A DNA stretch of 37,905 bases from Candidatus Nanopelagicales bacterium (GTDB taxonomy: Bacteria; Actinomycetota; Actinomycetes; S36-B12; UBA5976): the NCBI GenBank assembly GCA_016463095.1, contig JAEMSA010000014.1, positions 1 through 37,905 of the forward strand, read 5' to 3'. This document shows, one piece after another, positions 1 through 9,281 of this stretch. How positions within the stretch are numbered: the stretch's first letter is position 1; every line of letters begins with the position of its first letter. The notes beneath the pieces were generated by a model. The model was not told the origin of the DNA. It searched no databases and saw nothing but the letters and a program-made list of their open reading frames with translations. The translations under genes and the position numbers were made by a program.

Positions 1-300
1 CATTTAGATATCTCTTTGCTAGGTGATCCAATTACCAGATTGCCGCATGTGCTGGCCGCAATAATTAAAGATGTTGATGGTGAAGCCTTAGTAAGTGGTT
101 TGAGTAAAAGAGGTTTTGCGATTTCAAGTGGATCTTCTTGCACTCCAGATCAAGTTAAACCATCGCATGTTTTAAATGCCATGGGATTTGGGGAACAAAT
201 CAATATCCGAATTTCCCTACCGTGTGATGCTGCGAGTGCTGATATTCAAGATTTTGTGACAGCTTTGCTTGCCACTATCAAAGAAATAAAATCTAGTTAA
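1..300 (+). CDS. Cysteine desulfurase (NifS/IscS-like, class V aminotransferase), C-terminal part, truncated by window start
   Basis: Open from base 1 in frame (HLDISLLGDP...); 'AISSGSSCTPDQVKPSHVLNAMG' matches the active-site Cys loop and C-terminus of cysteine desulfurases. Confidence 0.85.
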   Translation, partial: HLDISLLGDPITRLPHVLAAIIKDVDGEALVSGLSKRGFAISSGSSCTPDQVKPSHVLNAMGFGEQINIRISLPCDAASADIQDFVTALLATIKEIKSS

Positions 301-965
301 TTAAAAGCCGGTTGGGTATTCATTACTTCAGGAAGTGTTGCAATATATTTTGCTCTACTCATTTTCACAACTCCCATAGATTTCAGGTGAGGGGTTTGCC
401 ATTGGACATCAAATATTCTTTCTCCCCCAGCAGCTTTTAATTTGTTGACTAGATGAACCATTGCGGTTTTGGAAGCATCAGTTTCTTTATGAAACATTGA
501 CTCACCGGCAAATAATCCATTTACTTCTATTCCATAAAGTCCACCCACTAATTGATTTTCGCTATTCCAAACCTCCACAGAATGCACATAACCTAAATCA
601 AATAGTTTTCTATAGGCTTTTTTTATATCTTTATTGATCCACCCTTTTGGTCTTTTATCATCACCACAACCATCAATTACTGAATCAAAATCTTGGTCAA
701 AAGTGACAGTGAACTTTTTCATGGATTTCTTTAACGAATTTGAAACAATTATTTTATTTAATGGCATCACTCCCCGAAATTGCGGTGACCACCAACCAAG
801 TTCAATTTTATTTTCTATTTCAATGTGCATGGGAAATATTCCGTTTTTGTAAGAATCAAGAATTGTTTCTGGTTGTAAATCTGCTCCTAAAATAACTAAA
901 TCATCTTTAGGCATTTGGCTAGGCGTAGGAAAATCCCAAACCGAATCATTAAGCGGTGTGGGCAT
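297..965 (-). CDS. aat: Leucyl/phenylalanyl-tRNA--protein transferase
   Basis: 'YKNGIFPM', 'WWSPQFRGVMPL', 'GWINKDIKKAYRKLFDLGYVHSVEVW', 'LVGGLYGIEVNGLFAGESMFH' are typical Aat motifs. Confidence 0.93.
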   Translation of the reverse strand: MPTPLNDSVWDFPTPSQMPKDDLVILGADLQPETILDSYKNGIFPMHIEIENKIELGWWSPQFRGVMPLNKIIVSNSLKKSMKKFTVTFDQDFDSVIDGCGDDKRPKGWINKDIKKAYRKLFDLGYVHSVEVWNSENQLVGGLYGIEVNGLFAGESMFHKETDASKTAMVHLVNKLKAAGGERIFDVQWQTPHLKSMGVVKMSRAKYIATLPEVMNTQPAFN

Positions 966-970
966 GGGGA

Positions 971-1954
971 TTACTTGACTAAATGTTTTTTGATTTCAGC
1001 GGCAGCTTCACTGCCATAAAAGGAAGAGAATCGATTTACAAATTCCACATTGGTAAAAGAATATTCTTGGGTGCCAACTGTTTCGATAACATAGGTTGCC
1101 AACATAGAACCAACTTGTGCGCAACGTTCTGGGTCTAACCCCCATGAGTGTGCTGCTAAATAACCTGCTCTAAAAGAATCCCCTACCCCTGTTGGATCAA
1201 TTCTTTCTGCTTCAGGTGGACAAGCAACTGTGGCAATAGTTTCATTTTTACTTTGAATTCGTGCACCCTTAGCACCAAGAGTTGTCACCACAGTGCCAAC
1301 TCGTTTCATTAAGTCCTCAGTGTTCCAACCAACTTTTTTCTCAATTAAAGATGATTCATATTCATTTGTGAAAAGATAAGTGGCACCATCAATAAGTTGA
1401 GCTATTTGTTTTCCATTCATGCGGGCCATTTGTTGTGAAGGATCAGCTATGAAAGCAATTCCTCTTTGTTTAGCTTCCTCAGTGTGTTTGATCATGGCTT
1501 CAGGGTCACTGGGTCCGACAAAAACAAAATCAATTTTTCCTAACCGATCAATTACTGGTCCTAGTTCAATTTGATTTGATTCACTCATGGCCCCTGGATA
1601 AAAGGAAGCAATTTGGTTAGCCATTTCATCAGTGGTGCACACAAATCTGGCGGTGTGTTTATCTTCGCTGTAATGAATTGATTCACAATCAACATTGTGT
1701 CTTTCTAACCAAGATCTGTATTCTGCAAAATCTTTTCCAACTGCTCCTACCAAAATTGGTCGAAGCCCCATCTTGCCCATGGAAAAAGCAACGTTAGCTC
1801 CAACGCCACCTCGTCTGATTTGTAAATCATCAACTAGAAAAGATAAAGAAACGTGATCTAATTTATCGGCAACTAAAGAGTCAGTAAATTTTCCTGGAAA
1901 ACTCATTAAATGATCTGTGGCGATAGAGCCCGTGATTGCAATATTCAAAGTCAC
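971..1954 (-). CDS. PfkB-family carbohydrate/adenosine kinase
   Basis: N-terminal 'GGVGANVAFSMGKMG' and C-terminal 'DPTGVGDSFRAGYLA' PfkB signatures. Confidence 0.88.
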   Translation of the reverse strand: MTLNIAITGSIATDHLMSFPGKFTDSLVADKLDHVSLSFLVDDLQIRRGGVGANVAFSMGKMGLRPILVGAVGKDFAEYRSWLERHNVDCESIHYSEDKHTARFVCTTDEMANQIASFYPGAMSESNQIELGPVIDRLGKIDFVFVGPSDPEAMIKHTEEAKQRGIAFIADPSQQMARMNGKQIAQLIDGATYLFTNEYESSLIEKKVGWNTEDLMKRVGTVVTTLGAKGARIQSKNETIATVACPPEAERIDPTGVGDSFRAGYLAAHSWGLDPERCAQVGSMLATYVIETVGTQEYSFTNVEFVNRFSSFYGSEAAAEIKKHLVK

Positions 1955-1993
1955 AAAAAATAAGAATACTGTTTATTTAACTAAATGGAAGAT

Positions 1994-2341
1994 TTAGTGG
2001 AAAGAATCACCGCACGCACAGGATCCCCCGGCGTTTGGATTATCAATGGTGAAACCTTGCTTCTCAATAGTGTCAACAAAATCAATAGTTGCACCCATTA
2101 AATAAGGGACACTCATTTTGTCTACTACAACTTTCACATCACCAAATTCGTGTGTGTCATCTCCTTCAAGGGAGCGATCATCAAAAAATAATTGGTAACG
2201 CATGCCTGAACATCCACCTGGTTGCACAGCAATTCGAAGAGCTAAATCGTCTCTGCCTTCTTGACTAAGAAGGGTACGAACTTTGGTTGTTGCAAAATCG
2301 GTTAATGAAACACCTTGGGTGTTTGTGGTCTCAGTAGACAT
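1994..2341 (-). CDS. erpA: Iron-sulfur cluster insertion protein (HesB/IscA/ErpA family)
   Basis: 'LRIAVQPGGCSGMRYQLFFDD' and C-terminal 'GGSCACGDSFH' cysteine motif. Confidence 0.9.
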   Translation of the reverse strand: MSTETTNTQGVSLTDFATTKVRTLLSQEGRDDLALRIAVQPGGCSGMRYQLFFDDRSLEGDDTHEFGDVKVVVDKMSVPYLMGATIDFVDTIEKQGFTIDNPNAGGSCACGDSFH

Positions 2342-2377
2342 TAGTTTTACCTTTCTTTCACTCTCTATATTGCCACG

Positions 2378-3400
2378 TTATTGCGACCATGTCTTGCTGA
2401 CCCGCTCCGCGAGGAAAACCAGGGCCATAAATGGGTCTTCAGGTAATTCTTCGCCTTCTTCAATACAGCCATAAGCCCCAACAATTCCAGCAGCAGCTAA
2501 TTCTCTTTTGCCTGCAATGACTTGGCCACAGAGTGCCAAACATGAAATGGCACTTTCAGTAGCAATATCTGCCACACCAGTAATTACTTTTCCCCTTAAG
2601 GTTTGCCAATCAAGTTTGCCTTCCCCTGTTATTACTAGATCACTATTTGCTATTTCATTTGCTAAATCAAATGATTCAGTTACCAGCTCTAAACCACTAA
2701 CTCGGTTTGCCCCAAGTGCCATAAGTGCAAAACCAATTCCGCCCCCAGCTCCTGCTCCCAGCATCATTGCTGCATCTTTTTTGTCTTTTCTTTTGGGAGT
2801 AGTTTTTGCTAACTCTTCATGCTTTGCTTCTAATTGTGCAATTAATTCTTTACTGGCACCTTTTTGTTCCCCAAAACCTTTAGCTGCTCCTCTATTGCCC
2901 AATAACAAAACATCAACATCTGTTGCAGCAATTAATTCCACATCGTTAAGTTTTTCGTTATCAACAACTTCTAATATTGCTGATCCTGCATCTATTGAGG
3001 CAGTTCCACCTACTCCCACAAATATTGTTTGGCAATCTGCTGCTAAAGCAATATTGATTAATTCCCCAATACCTCGAGAGGTGTATTTATCTGGGGTTCT
3101 TTGTTCTTTGGTAATCAATTGTGGGCCAACAATTAAATGGGATTCAATGTAAGCAGTTTTGCCCACAATTAAAAGTGGGGCAGTTATTTGAGTTCCTTCT
3201 AAACCTGTGACCTGGTGATGAGTTTTATTTCCCCCAAAACCAAATTCAATGGCGTCAATAAAACCAGGACCGCCATCACTCATGGGTGCTAAAAAGAAAT
3301 CAGCTTTGCTGGTTTTTTCCCAACCGGTTTTGATAGCTAATGCCGCCTGGGCCGCGGTGAGGGTGCCAGTAAATGAATCGGGGGCTATAACTATGCGCAC
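2378..3400 (-). CDS. Glycerate kinase (GlxK family)
   Basis: 'VRIVIAPDSFTGTLTAAQAALAIKTGW', 'MSDGGPGF', 'MLGAGAGGGIGFALMALGA', 'DLVITGEGKLDWQTLRGK'. GTG at 3400 is a better start than the track start at 3481, which overlaps nadA. Confidence 0.87.
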   Translation of the reverse strand: MRIVIAPDSFTGTLTAAQAALAIKTGWEKTSKADFFLAPMSDGGPGFIDAIEFGFGGNKTHHQVTGLEGTQITAPLLIVGKTAYIESHLIVGPQLITKEQRTPDKYTSRGIGELINIALAADCQTIFVGVGGTASIDAGSAILEVVDNEKLNDVELIAATDVDVLLLGNRGAAKGFGEQKGASKELIAQLEAKHEELAKTTPKRKDKKDAAMMLGAGAGGGIGFALMALGANRVSGLELVTESFDLANEIANSDLVITGEGKLDWQTLRGKVITGVADIATESAISCLALCGQVIAGKRELAAAGIVGAYGCIEEGEELPEDPFMALVFLAERVSKTWSQ

Positions 3401-3436
3401 CTCGCGAACATTAGTAGAACGTGACACGATTGGTAT

Positions 3437-4609
3437 ATGGCACCAACTTGGACTGAACCAGCCGCAACCCCTTTGTTGCATCTTTTAGGAAATTTTGCTG
3501 ATTCTGACACTGAAAAAGGTGTGGAGTGTCCAGGTGAATTACCGAAGGCTTCAGCTCCTGATTTGGTTGAAAGAGCCTACGCTGCCAAAGAAAAATTAGG
3601 TGATCGTTTATTTATTTTGGGTCACCATTATCAACGTGATGAAGTCGTTCAATTTGCTGATACCACTGGTGATTCTTTTAAGCTTGCTAAAGATGCAGCA
3701 GCAAGACCGAATGCTGATTACATAATTTTTTGTGGTGTGCATTTCATGGCCGAAAGTGCTGACATTCTTACCTCTGATTTACAAAATGTGATCCTTCCTG
3801 ACTTAGCAGCAGGTTGTTCCATGGCTGATATGGCAGAAATTGGTCAAGTGGAATCTTGTTGGTCAGTATTAGAAGATTTAGGAATTCATAAAACCACCAT
3901 TCCAGTGGTGTACATGAATTCAACTGCAGCCATAAAAAGTTTCACCGGGAAAAACGGTGGAACAGTTTGCACATCTTCTAACGCCCAGAAAGCTTTGGAA
4001 TGGTCCTTTGCCAAAGGGGAAAGAGTTTTATTTTTACCCGATCAACATTTAGGCAGAAACACCGCTGTTATGAAATTAGGTTTAAAGAAAGAAGATTGTG
4101 TTGTTTTTAATCCTAATAAACCTCGGGGTGGTTTAACTGACGCCCAACTTTTGAACGCAAAAATGATCCTCTGGAAAGGCCATTGTTCTGTTCATGCACG
4201 ATTTAATATGAAATCAGTTCTTGATGTTAGAGAAAGAATTAAAGATGTAAAAATTATTGTTCATCCCGAATGCGTTAACGAAGTAGCAGAAGCAGCCGAT
4301 GTGGTGGCCTCAACTGAGGGCATTATCAAAACCATCAGAGCTTCTAGCCCTGGAACTAGTTGGGCTGTGGGAACTGAGCTAAATCTGGTACGCCGCTTAG
4401 CCCGAGAATTTCCAGATAAAAATATTTCATTTTTGGATAAAACTATTTGTTACTGCTCCACGATGAACAGAATTGATTTACCCCACCTAGTGGCATCTTT
4501 AGAAAATTTGGTGGCAGGAAATATTGTCAACCAGATAAAAGTTGACCAAGACACAAAACACTATGCCCGCATAGCCCTCAACCAAATGTTGGCGTTGCCT
4601 GGTGCATAA
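3437..4609 (+). CDS. nadA: Quinolinate synthase
   Basis: 'ILGHHYQRDEVVQFAD', 'IIFCGVHFMAESADIL', 'GCSMADMA', 'VCTSSNAQ', 'FLPDQHLGRNTA', 'ICYCSTMNRIDLPHL'. Confidence 0.93.
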   Translation: MAPTWTEPAATPLLHLLGNFADSDTEKGVECPGELPKASAPDLVERAYAAKEKLGDRLFILGHHYQRDEVVQFADTTGDSFKLAKDAAARPNADYIIFCGVHFMAESADILTSDLQNVILPDLAAGCSMADMAEIGQVESCWSVLEDLGIHKTTIPVVYMNSTAAIKSFTGKNGGTVCTSSNAQKALEWSFAKGERVLFLPDQHLGRNTAVMKLGLKKEDCVVFNPNKPRGGLTDAQLLNAKMILWKGHCSVHARFNMKSVLDVRERIKDVKIIVHPECVNEVAEAADVVASTEGIIKTIRASSPGTSWAVGTELNLVRRLAREFPDKNISFLDKTICYCSTMNRIDLPHLVASLENLVAGNIVNQIKVDQDTKHYARIALNQMLALPGA

Positions 4610-4638
4610 CTCAAATACTGATAACCTAGAAAACAATT

Positions 4639-5163
4639 ATGAAAACTGAGCCAACCCCTAAACGCAAAGACGCTGAAGCAGCGCGCAAAAAATCTTTGAA
4701 AGTTCCTCGAGATTCTAAAGATGCTAAGAAGGCAGTGCGCGAACGCACACGTGAACAAAGACTGCAAACTCGCTTAGCAATGAACCGTGGCGAAGAATGG
4801 GCAATGCCATTTAGAGACAAAGGTCCAGTTAGAAGACACATTAGAAACCTAGTTGATTCCCGCTGGCACTTTGGAGAATTATTTCTTCCCCTTGCTTTAG
4901 TGGTTTTAGTTTTGTCACTTATTCCAAATCCAACCGTGGCCCGAGTCGTTTATTTCTTATGGTTAGCCATGATGCTGGGCACTGTGATTGATGAAGTGTT
5001 ACTGGCTTTGAAAATTAAGAAAGAAGTCAACCAGAATTATGCTGATCCTAAGGAACGAAAAGGCGCAATTTTTTATGGTTTGATGCGGGCATTGCAATTA
5101 AGATCTTTAAGAATTCCACCATCAGTTGTTAAAATTGGTGGAGCGCCAAAAGAATTTAAATAA
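4639..5163 (+). CDS. DUF3043 domain actinobacterial membrane protein
   Basis: 'PTPKRKDAEAARK' charged N-terminus and two predicted TM helices, followed by 'LRSLRIPPSVVKIG'; resembles the DUF3043 family. Confidence 0.75.
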   Translation: MKTEPTPKRKDAEAARKKSLKVPRDSKDAKKAVRERTREQRLQTRLAMNRGEEWAMPFRDKGPVRRHIRNLVDSRWHFGELFLPLALVVLVLSLIPNPTVARVVYFLWLAMMLGTVIDEVLLALKIKKEVNQNYADPKERKGAIFYGLMRALQLRSLRIPPSVVKIGGAPKEFK

Positions 5164-5170
5164 TTTTTAT

Positions 5171-5383
5171 TTAAGCTGGATGAAGGCTCATGTTTTCCAT
5201 GGCCAATTCTGTTCCATCCCAAAGAGAAACTTGATGCACTCCCCCATTGAGTAATAATTTCCAATTAGTAGTTAACCAAATTTCTGCTTCAGATCTTGTT
5301 GTGAATTCTGCAATCACTGCTGCTGTTGGTAAATCGACAACTGGCTTTCCTGCTTCATCTGAATAAACCCAAGTAAATGCCAT
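5171..5383 (-). CDS. Small conserved hypothetical protein (70 aa)
   Basis: Compact ORF with 'FTTRSEAEIWLTTNWKLLLNGGVHQVSLWDG...MSLHPA', a pattern remembered from small actinobacterial hypotheticals. Confidence 0.65.
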   Translation of the reverse strand: MAFTWVYSDEAGKPVVDLPTAAVIAEFTTRSEAEIWLTTNWKLLLNGGVHQVSLWDGTELAMENMSLHPA

Positions 5384-5504
5384 TTTGACTGATCCTGCTC
5401 TCAGAGAAATATCAAGTGTGCCCCCGCGACAACTTGTTTTCTCTAGCTAAATCGTTTCACAACTCGCCTAGGCATTGTCATTGACTGGTGGGTAGTCTTC
5501 GTAG

Positions 5505-5643
5505 GTAAGTTGTATTACTAGCAAGAAACCTATTCCTTGTAAAAGGGGAAGCCGGTCGGATACCGGCGCTGTCCCGCAACCGTGGGTCATTCACCAGCAA
5601 GCACTCTGGTGCCAAATGACAAGTCGGATTACCTAACAAGGAA
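5505..5643 (+). ncRNA. Cobalamin (B12) riboswitch
   Basis: 'AAAAGGGGAAGCCGGTCGGATACCGGCGCTGTCCCGCAACCGTG' (B12 box-like core) followed by 'AAGTCGGATTACCT' closing element; upstream of ECF transporter genes. Boundaries approximate. Confidence 0.85.
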
Positions 5644-5707
5644 TGAGTCGACCAACGCACCGTCGAGGAAAACGGGGCAGGCCGGATTGTTTTTCTAGAT
5701 CCACCTT

Positions 5708-5738
5708 CCCTTTGTATCTTTTTGGTACAAGGGGTTTT
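5708..5738 (+). terminator. Hairpin plus short U-tract between B12 riboswitch and first ORF (possible attenuator)
   Basis: CCCTTTGTA (5708-5716) pairs with TACAAGGGG (5726-5734, one G-U), followed by TTTT. Confidence 0.55.
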
Positions 5739-5809
5739 GTATTTAGATTTATATTTCTTAAGCCTCGCTCATTTCGATCATCCACGGCTAAAACCAACAG
5801 GAGAAACGA

Positions 5810-6493
5810 ATGAAGCAAATAAAAAGAAACATTGCAACAGTTTTTGTTGCAAGTATTTTTGCATCCCTATTTTCAATAACCCAAGCAAGTGCTGCTGATT
5901 ATCGTTATTGGACATATTGGGTAACAGCAGACGAATCATGGTCGTTTTCAAATTTTGGTCCTGCTGATGAAAAAGGTTCTTTAGCAACAGATCAAATGGT
6001 TACTGGATACAAATTTGCAATCACTGGAGCAGACAACGGTTTGCCACCAAGTGAAAGTGCAGTATTTGCAGAACTTTGTCCAGACACTGCTGAACAAGCA
6101 GGAGCTTCAAGAGTTGCAGTAGTTGTTGAGTTCGGTGATCAAGCAATTGCCCCCGAAGGAGAAACTCCTCCAACAGCAAATGTTGTTAAGTGTGTAACTG
6201 TTAAAACAGGTAAAACTGCCGCAGATGCTTTAAATGCAGCAGGTTTAGATGTTAGAGCAAATGATGGATTCGTTTGTGGAATTAATGGTTATCCTAAAGA
6301 AGAATGTGGTTTAGAAATTGCTTCTACAACTTCAGGCGCACCTGAAACTGCTACAGCTGAAGATATGGCCACCATGGAAACACCAGCAGAAGAAAATAAC
6401 AATCCAATAGGCGCTAACTTGCAACTTATTGGTTTGGCAGCAGTAATAATTGTAGCTTTCGCGCTAGTTTTGAAAATGCGTAAAAAGAAATAA
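5810..6493 (+). CDS. Secreted, membrane-anchored SCO2322-family-like protein with DUF4430/transcobalamin-C-terminal-like region
   Basis: Signal peptide (MKQIKRNIATVFVASIFASLFSITQASA), 'YRYWTYWV', 'GKTAADALNAAGLDVRANDGFVCGINGYPKEECG', C-terminal TM plus KMRKKK tail; upstream SD 'AGGAGAAACGA'. Confidence 0.65.
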   Translation: MKQIKRNIATVFVASIFASLFSITQASAADYRYWTYWVTADESWSFSNFGPADEKGSLATDQMVTGYKFAITGADNGLPPSESAVFAELCPDTAEQAGASRVAVVVEFGDQAIAPEGETPPTANVVKCVTVKTGKTAADALNAAGLDVRANDGFVCGINGYPKEECGLEIASTTSGAPETATAEDMATMETPAEENNNPIGANLQLIGLAAVIIVAFALVLKMRKKK

Positions 6494-6498
6494 TTAAA

Positions 6499-7677
6499 TT
6501 GCTAAAAAATAAGACTCTTATGCCATCTGCCCCCCGCAGATGGCATAAGCCCTTGTCCTTAACTGAACAACGATTTTTACATTCTGGTGCTTGGTGGTTG
6601 TGGGCAATTTTGTTAGCAGCAATGGCTGCGGGTACTAAAAATCCAATATTTTTACTTTCAATAATTTTCGTAGTTTTACTTGTAGTGAGATTCAGAAAAA
6701 GTGATGCCCCCTGGTCTAAATCAATAAAAGGCTATTTATTTGCTGCTGGATTTGTAATTATTTTTAGAATACTTTTAGTAATTATTACACCCGATATTTT
6801 TGGTGACACCTTATTATTTACTCTTCCCGAAATTGATCTACCCAGTTTTTTTGCAGGAGTCAAATTAGGTGGTGAAATTAAAGCCAATACTGTTTTCTTT
6901 GCTTTCCAAGAAGGATTAAGACTTGCCACAATTCTGGTTTGCATTGGTGGTGCTCAATCTTTAGCGTCACCAACCAGAATGCTCAAATCAATTCCGGCAG
7001 CACTTTATGAAGTTGGTTTATCAATAATGGTGGCCTTAACTTTTGCTCCCCAACTTGCATTTGATGCCAAGCGGGTAAGAGATGCGCAATATTTGAGAGG
7101 CAGGAAAACTACTGGAATTCCGGCATTAGCTAAAACATTTGTGCCCGTTTTAGAAGGTGCTATGGAAAGAGCTTTGCTGTTAGCCTCAGCCATGGACTCT
7201 CGAGGTTATGGCCGACGAATACACCAAAGCGCATTTAAAAGAAAACTTACAAATATTTTTATGCTGGGTGGATTATTAGGAATACTTTTAGGGTTAGCTG
7301 GATTATTAGGGGTATTTAGTCAGTCAAACATTGGTTTACTAACAATGATTCTTGGTGTCGCACTTTCCTTTTTTGCACTAAGGTTTGCTGGCCAGAATGC
7401 TTCTAGGACTAAATATCGTCCAGATAAATGGCACATTCCAGAAGTACTAGTCATTACCACTGCACTGTTTGGTTTAGTGGCAATGAGATTTACTGAAAAT
7501 ATTGTGCTTAACCCTCTGGCTAGCCCACTTAGTTTTCCCCAAATAAATTTCATAACACTTTCCAGCATTTGGGTGTCAGTTTTAGCGATAACCTTTTCTC
7601 CAAAACCACCATTGACTTCTAGACCAGCTACAGATTTATTTAAAGCTTCCAATCAAATAAATAGGCAAGCTGCATGA
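6499..7677 (+). CDS. Energy-coupling factor transporter transmembrane protein EcfT (CbiQ family)
   Basis: Multi-TM; 'DAQYLRG' and 'MDSRGYGRR' coupling motifs typical of EcfT/CbiQ. TTG start at 6499 or ATG at 6520. Confidence 0.82.
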   Translation: MLKNKTLMPSAPRRWHKPLSLTEQRFLHSGAWWLWAILLAAMAAGTKNPIFLLSIIFVVLLVVRFRKSDAPWSKSIKGYLFAAGFVIIFRILLVIITPDIFGDTLLFTLPEIDLPSFFAGVKLGGEIKANTVFFAFQEGLRLATILVCIGGAQSLASPTRMLKSIPAALYEVGLSIMVALTFAPQLAFDAKRVRDAQYLRGRKTTGIPALAKTFVPVLEGAMERALLLASAMDSRGYGRRIHQSAFKRKLTNIFMLGGLLGILLGLAGLLGVFSQSNIGLLTMILGVALSFFALRFAGQNASRTKYRPDKWHIPEVLVITTALFGLVAMRFTENIVLNPLASPLSFPQINFITLSSIWVSVLAITFSPKPPLTSRPATDLFKASNQINRQAA

Positions 7678-9281
7678 TCAAATTTGAAAACGTAACATTT
7701 AAATATAGTGACACTAATTTTGCAATTCTTGAAAATGTGAATCTGACAATTCCAGCCGGGGAATTGGTGTTAGTAGTTGGTAAGACTGGTTCAGGTAAAT
7801 CAACCCTTCTTGGACTAATCAACGGTTTAGTTCCTAATTTTACGGGTGGAGATTTAACTGGAGATGTTTCTGTTAACGGTCGTTCCATTAGAGAGTTTCC
7901 TCCCAGAGATTTTGCCGACCTAGTAGGAGTGGTCAGACAAGATCCCCGCGCATCTTTTGTTACCGATCTTGTGGAAGACGAACTTGCTTATGGCATGGAA
8001 CAACTAGGTATTGCTCCCAGCACGATGAGAAGAAGAGTAGAAGAAGTTCTTGATTTATTAGGTTTGGCTGAGCTAAGAAATAGATCACTAGCCACACTTT
8101 CTGGAGGACAAAGGCAACGAGTTGCTATTGCCTCTGTTTTAACAACTAATCCCAAAGTTTTAGTACTAGATGAACCAACCAGCGCACTTGATCCCAGTGC
8201 TGCCGAAGAAGTTTTAGCAGCAATACAAAGACTGGTACACGATCTGGGATTAACAGTTGTGTTAGCTGAACACAGATTAGAAAGAGTTGTGCAATATGCA
8301 GACCGCGTAATTGTGGTTGATCGTGAAGCTGAAGTTTATGCAGATAGACCAGCCCAAGTTTTTGCTAGTTCTTTATTAGCTCCCCCAGTTGTGGAATTAG
8401 GCAGAACCGCAGGATGGTCACCTCTTCCCTTAACTGTCAGAGATGCGCGCAAATTTGCTGATGAATTAAGAACCAGGTTAGAGAAATCTAAACCAAGAAT
8501 TAGAGTAAATGTTGCCACCAAAACTTTGGTGAGTGTAGAAAATCTTAATTTTAATTATGGAAACCTTCGTGCTTTAAGACATATCGATTTAGACATCTCT
8601 GATGGAGAAATTGTGGCCCTGATGGGCCGTAACGGATCTGGTAAATCAACACTGCTGTCCCAACTTGTGGGATTACTTGAACCAACGAGTGGAAAAATTT
8701 TAGTAAACGGAAAAAATCCTTTAACCCTAAAAGGAAAATCTTTAATTGAAAGTGTGGGACTTGTTCCCCAAGAACCCACAGATTTACTTATTGCTGATTC
8801 AGTCATAAATGAATGCATTGCCAGTGACAGTGATTCTGGTGCTGTGCCGGGCACTACGTTTAATATTTTTGAGCAATTAACTACTGATGTTTCAGAAAAT
8901 TCTCATCCCCGTGATCTATCTGAAGGAGAAAAATTATCTTTAGCACTAGCAGTGGTGCTAGCCGCTAAACCACCTTTGATTCTATTAGACGAACCAACTC
9001 GGGGACTGGATTACGCAGCCAAAAGACAATTAGTAAGTAGCTTACAAAAATTAGGTAAAAAGAATCACACCATAATTCTTGCCACCCATGATGTTGAACT
9101 GGCAGCTGAAGTTGCCACTCGAGTTATTTTGTTGGCTGATGGAGAAATTGTTACCGATGGTCCAGTTAATGAAGTGCTTTCTAGTTCCCCTATGTTTTCA
9201 CCGCAAGTCTCCAAAGTTATGTCACCAGCTAATTGGCTGACTGTTTCAGATGTTGCTTTCGCACTCGAAGATTTAAGATGA
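7674..9281 (+). CDS. Fused double ATP-binding subunit of ECF transporter (EcfA-EcfA')
   Basis: Two Walker A motifs (GKTGSGKST, GRNGSGKST), two Walker B (VLVLDEPTSALD, LILLDEPTRGLD), signature LSGGQ in first half and LSEGE in second; ATGA overlap with upstream gene. Confidence 0.92.
   Translation: MIKFENVTFKYSDTNFAILENVNLTIPAGELVLVVGKTGSGKSTLLGLINGLVPNFTGGDLTGDVSVNGRSIREFPPRDFADLVGVVRQDPRASFVTDLVEDELAYGMEQLGIAPSTMRRRVEEVLDLLGLAELRNRSLATLSGGQRQRVAIASVLTTNPKVLVLDEPTSALDPSAAEEVLAAIQRLVHDLGLTVVLAEHRLERVVQYADRVIVVDREAEVYADRPAQVFASSLLAPPVVELGRTAGWSPLPLTVRDARKFADELRTRLEKSKPRIRVNVATKTLVSVENLNFNYGNLRALRHIDLDISDGEIVALMGRNGSGKSTLLSQLVGLLEPTSGKILVNGKNPLTLKGKSLIESVGLVPQEPTDLLIADSVINECIASDSDSGAVPGTTFNIFEQLTTDVSENSHPRDLSEGEKLSLALAVVLAAKPPLILLDEPTRGLDYAAKRQLVSSLQKLGKKNHTIILATHDVELAAEVATRVILLADGEIVTDGPVNEVLSSSPMFSPQVSKVMSPANWLTVSDVAFALEDLR

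Noticed and set aside
2508-3152. 214-aa plus-strand ORF
   Set aside because: Fully antisense to a clearly recognisable glycerate kinase; low-complexity Ser/Pro/Ala composition typical of a shadow ORF.
3408-3428. Possible LexA/SOS box (CGAAC...GAACG)
   Set aside because: Half-sites are in direct, not inverted, orientation, so it does not fit the CGAAC-n4-GTTCG consensus.
5478-5818. Minus-strand ORFs 5478-5660 and 5633-5818
   Set aside because: They overlie the B12 riboswitch and its leader; explained by the RNA element.
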